In this document: in pieces, positions 63,372 through 64,000 of the stretch
Position numbering within the stretch: position 1 is the stretch's first letter
Layout: the number at the start of each line of letters is the position of its first letter
The notes under the pieces: model-generated
The model's input: the letters and a program-made list of their open reading frames with translations, nothing else
What the model was told of the DNA's origin: nothing
Databases searched by the model: none
Program-made: the position numbers and the translations under genes
Source of the DNA: Halobacteria archaeon AArc-dxtr1
Lineage (GTDB): Archaea; Halobacteriota; Halobacteria; Halobacteriales; Natrialbaceae
Direction of reading: 5' to 3'
Assembly (NCBI GenBank): GCA_025517425.1
Contig: JAOPJY010000001.1
Span: 606,217 to 670,216 of the forward strand
DNA: 64,000 bases

Positions 63372-64000
63372 ATGACCCCAACACGACGCACGGTGCTTGC
63401 CTCGGCGGCCGGGACCGCCGGCCTCGCCCTCGCCGGCTGTCTCGGTGACGACGACACCGGCGAAACTGGTTCCGAGATAACCCTCGACGGGGAGGACATC
63501 CTCCCGGTTCCCGTCGCCGGCGACCCCGACGCCGACGTCACGGTGATGGTCTTCGAGGACTTTTCCTGTGGCGGCTGCAGAAGCTACAAACAGAACGTCT
63601 ATCCGGAAATCCGTGATTCGTACATCGACCCCGAGTCAATCCGGTACGAGCACCACGACTTTCCGATCCCGGTCGACGACATGTGGTCCTGGGGGATCGC
63701 GGGTGCGGCGCGCTCGGTCCATGAGCAGGCCGGCGATGAGGCGTTCTGGGCGTTCACAGAGCTGATCTACGACCACCAGGGACAGTACGCCAACGAGGCG
63801 ATCAGGACGGTCGTCGAAGAGATCAACAACGACGGAGGATACGGCATCGACGACGACACCGTCATCACGGACGTCGACGAAGGGACGTATCGCGACGATC
63901 TGGAGACAGAACGCGATCGAGCACACGAGGCCGGCGTCGAGGGGACCCCGACGGTCGTCGTCGACGGCCAACTCGTCGAATCGTCCCTTGGCGCCATCGA
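63372..64000 (+). CDS. DsbA-like thioredoxin-fold lipoprotein (partial, 3' end off the window)
   Basis: 209 codons are visible with no stop. TAT lipoprotein signal RRTVLASAAGTAGLALAGC with lipobox Cys at 23. The thioredoxin-fold active site is CGGC (about 66-69) in FEDFSCGGCRSYKQ. The helical insertion typical of DsbA follows. The cis-Pro loop is GTPTVVVDGQ near 190-200. A secreted thiol-disulfide oxidoreductase anchored to the membrane; the CGGC motif differs from the CPHC of E. coli DsbA. Confidence 0.85.
   Translation, partial: MTPTRRTVLASAAGTAGLALAGCLGDDDTGETGSEITLDGEDILPVPVAGDPDADVTVMVFEDFSCGGCRSYKQNVYPEIRDSYIDPESIRYEHHDFPIPVDDMWSWGIAGAARSVHEQAGDEAFWAFTELIYDHQGQYANEAIRTVVEEINNDGGYGIDDDTVITDVDEGTYRDDLETERDRAHEAGVEGTPTVVVDGQLVESSLGAI

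Overview
The window looks like chromosomal DNA of an extremely halophilic archaeon (class Halobacteria). The DNA is GC-rich and most predicted proteins are very acidic. The machinery is archaeal: family B DNA polymerase, Mre11-Rad50, PAN ATPase, prefoldin, KEOPS Pcc1, Rpo12, eL43, RNase P component 4, Pth2, an archaeal-type SRP RNA and a polyprenyl synthase for ether lipids. Secreted proteins mostly carry twin-arginine lipoprotein signals. Many start codons lie 25-30 bases after a TATA-like box with almost no room for a leader, as expected for haloarchaeal leaderless transcripts. The genus cannot be fixed from the sequence alone.

Layout: (1) 1-1438: the 5' part of a secreted Gln/Asn/Ser/Asp-rich repeat protein on the minus strand, then a gene-free stretch with an 82-bp tandem repeat. 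(2) 1439-5480: tyrA, an Rsm22-like methyltransferase without its usual cysteines, RNase P component 4, a CRM/YhbY RNA-binding protein and an MscS channel. (3) 5580-8670: a lone flavin halogenase-like gene of lower GC, the SRP RNA gene (minus strand, about 7272-7580), and a ferritin-like protein with a DtxR-type regulator. (4) 8672-13108: a secreted PLD/lamin-tail protein, a HEAT-repeat protein and archaetidylserine synthase. (5) 13304-17666: a nosL/nosY/nosF/nosD cluster with no nosZ, in which NosD appears to carry its own NosL-like domain. (6) 17843-19741: purK and purE. (7) 19891-30315: an eleven-frame nuo cluster (A, B, CD, H, I, J1, J2, K, L, M, N) without E, F or G, nearly all coupled by 4-bp or 1-bp overlaps. 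(8) 30353-39473: a TrkA-N/DHH phosphoesterase, a CBS-ParB/Srx protein, acetyl-CoA synthetase, a polyprenyl diphosphate synthase, small haloarchaeal proteins, and an APC permease paired with a UspA protein. (9) 39494-43111: sufC-sufB-sufD. (10) 43281-47243: polB interrupted by a 412-residue intein. (11) 47379-52641: three small haloarchaeal genes and mre11-rad50. (12) 52743-58239: an HTH regulator, PAN, GMP synthase subunit A, an NmrA-like protein, and the eL43-rpo12-pcc1-(DUF2243)-pfdB-DUF3194 information-processing operon. (13) 58383-64000: small unknowns, DUF2103, TruD, a lipoprotein, an esterase, Pth2 and the start of a DsbA-like lipoprotein.

Much of the window is conserved haloarchaeal housekeeping sequence. 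The most unusual items are the repeat protein at the left edge, the halogenase-like flavoprotein with Gln at the catalytic Glu position, the NosL-NosD fusion and Met/Asp-rich NosL without nosZ, the polB intein, and two ribosome-related proteins (Rsm22-like and eL43) that have lost their metal-binding cysteines. All assignments come from reading motifs and gene order; no database search was run.
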